NCBI GenBank assembly: GCA_020438295.1
Contig: JAGQUV010000015.1
Span: 1 to 42,194, forward strand
Source: Solirubrobacterales bacterium
GTDB taxonomy: Bacteria; Actinomycetota; Thermoleophilia; Solirubrobacterales; 70-9
Length of the DNA: 42,194 nucleotides
Reading direction: 5' to 3'
Shown here: piece after piece, positions 41,628-42,194 of the stretch
Layout of the letters: the number at the start of each line of letters is the position of its first letter
Numbering within the stretch: position 1 is the stretch's first letter
The notes under the pieces: generated by a model
Seen by the model: the letters and a program-made list of their open reading frames with translations, nothing else
What the model was told of the DNA's origin: nothing
The model's database searches: none
Position numbers and translations under genes: made by a program

Positions 41628-42194
41628 ATGTCCGGTCGTATGACTTCTGTAGTGGCAGGTGTTCTGCTGGTCTCCCTGGTCGTGCTCGGTGGGGCGGCTT
41701 CGGCGGGCAAGAAGGGCAGGAACGTCGTGGTCAACGACCCCGTCGACAAGAACGGGAAGCTCTACGAGAACAAGACCTACGCCCAGTGCGACGTGACCAC
41801 GGTCAAGGCGACGGTAAAACGGGGCAGGCTGGTGATCAAGATGGACTTCCGGGGCAAGAAGGAGAGCGGGAGCCTTCTGGTGCATCTGAACACCAGGGGC
41901 GGCAAGAAATCGCTGCCCGAATACGACATTGACAACAGTGGCGGTTTGACCAAGTTCAAGGGCCCGGTCAAGCCGGAGGGTTACCGCGACTCGACCTATA
42001 AGTCGGAAGTGGCGAAGGTCAAACTGAAGAACAAGATGAAGTCGGTCCAGTTCGAGCTGCCGCTGCGCAAGATCGGCAAGCCCAAGAACACCGGGTTCCA
42101 GGTCCAGACCTGCGGGGAGGGAGCGACAGATATCGCTCCGGGCGGCAACTACTTCAACGCCGGCAAGAAGTGGGACGGGACCATCAATCGCAAG
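41628..42194 (+). CDS. Secreted protein of unknown function, 3' end outside window
   Basis: 189 codons from ATG 41628 to the window edge without a stop; ribosome binding site GGAAAGGA about 10 bp upstream. Sec signal peptide: MSGRMTSVVAGVLLVSLVVL, cleavage near ASA-GKK. The mature part is very rich in Lys/Gly with alternating hydrophobic positions (LVIKMDFRGKKESGSLLVHL, VAKVKLKNKMKSVQFELPL), suggesting a beta-sandwich. Only two cysteines, C54 and C162, are visible and could form one disulfide. Codon use matches the neighbours. No family recognised. Monocistronic behind its own promoter. Confidence 0.8.
   Translation, partial: MSGRMTSVVAGVLLVSLVVLGGAASAGKKGRNVVVNDPVDKNGKLYENKTYAQCDVTTVKATVKRGRLVIKMDFRGKKESGSLLVHLNTRGGKKSLPEYDIDNSGGLTKFKGPVKPEGYRDSTYKSEVAKVKLKNKMKSVQFELPLRKIGKPKNTGFQVQTCGEGATDIAPGGNYFNAGKKWDGTINRK

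Noticed and set aside
1..42194. CRISPR arrays, insertion sequences, prophage genes
   Set aside because: No regularly spaced repeats, transposase, terminal inverted repeats, integrase or phage structural genes were seen on reading either strand.

Overview
The window is high-GC DNA with long GC-rich shadow frames on both strands, many GTG/TTG starts and dense stop/start overlaps (ATGA, GTGA, TGATG). Gene content fits a free-living soil-type actinobacterium: MMPL exporter, DesK/NarL-type two-component system, a secreted arylsulfotransferase-like protein, penicillin acylase, alditol/aldono-lactone oxidase and a Pit/DUF47 pair. The small acidic protein at 12.2 kb and the overall flavour suggest class Thermoleophilia (Solirubrobacterales-like); this is inference, because no rRNA or marker phylogeny could be run. 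No mobile element, integrase, prophage or CRISPR array was seen, so this looks like ordinary chromosome.

Layout. 0-1.5 kb: the start of murB (cut by the window edge), a four-helix membrane protein, a Phd/VapC toxin-antitoxin pair with a palindromic operator, and a small tail-anchored protein. 1.6-7.1 kb: an MMPL/RND exporter divergent from a three-gene signalling operon (lone receiver, membrane histidine kinase, LuxR-type regulator). 7.2-17.7 kb: a membrane-anchored HNH protein, an arylsulfotransferase-like protein, a putative beta-propeller protein, an alpha/beta hydrolase, tRNA-Ser(UGA), a small acidic protein, a class III aminotransferase, an MFS transporter, an FAD lactone/alditol oxidase convergent with a fold-type III PLP enzyme, and tRNA-Ser(GCU). 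17.8-21.9 kb: a secreted penicillin acylase family enzyme and pyruvate kinase.

21.9-36.6 kb is the most interesting part. An aldehyde dehydrogenase-iclR pair is followed by a co-directional run of twelve recognisable genes: hydantoinase-like amidohydrolase, N-carbamoylsarcosine amidase-like hydrolase, DUF1185, enamidase-like amidohydrolase, DUF1989, an atypical class II aldolase, an NMT1/THI5-type ABC importer (lipoprotein, ATPase, permease), a TRZ/ATZ-type deaminase, a phytoene-desaturase-like FAD enzyme and an O-methyltransferase. Most are translationally coupled. The same composite operator, TTGAAC-N3-GTTCA-N6-TGAA, lies at the aldehyde dehydrogenase start and in front of the hydantoinase gene. 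I read this as an IclR-controlled regulon that imports a small N-heterocycle or cyclic ureide/amide and opens it by successive C-N bond hydrolysis. The substrate cannot be named from sequence.

36.6-42.2 kb: a MacB/LolD-type ATPase with an FtsX permease, a Pit phosphate transporter with a PhoU-like DUF47 partner behind a PHO-box-like repeat, and a secreted protein that runs off the right edge.
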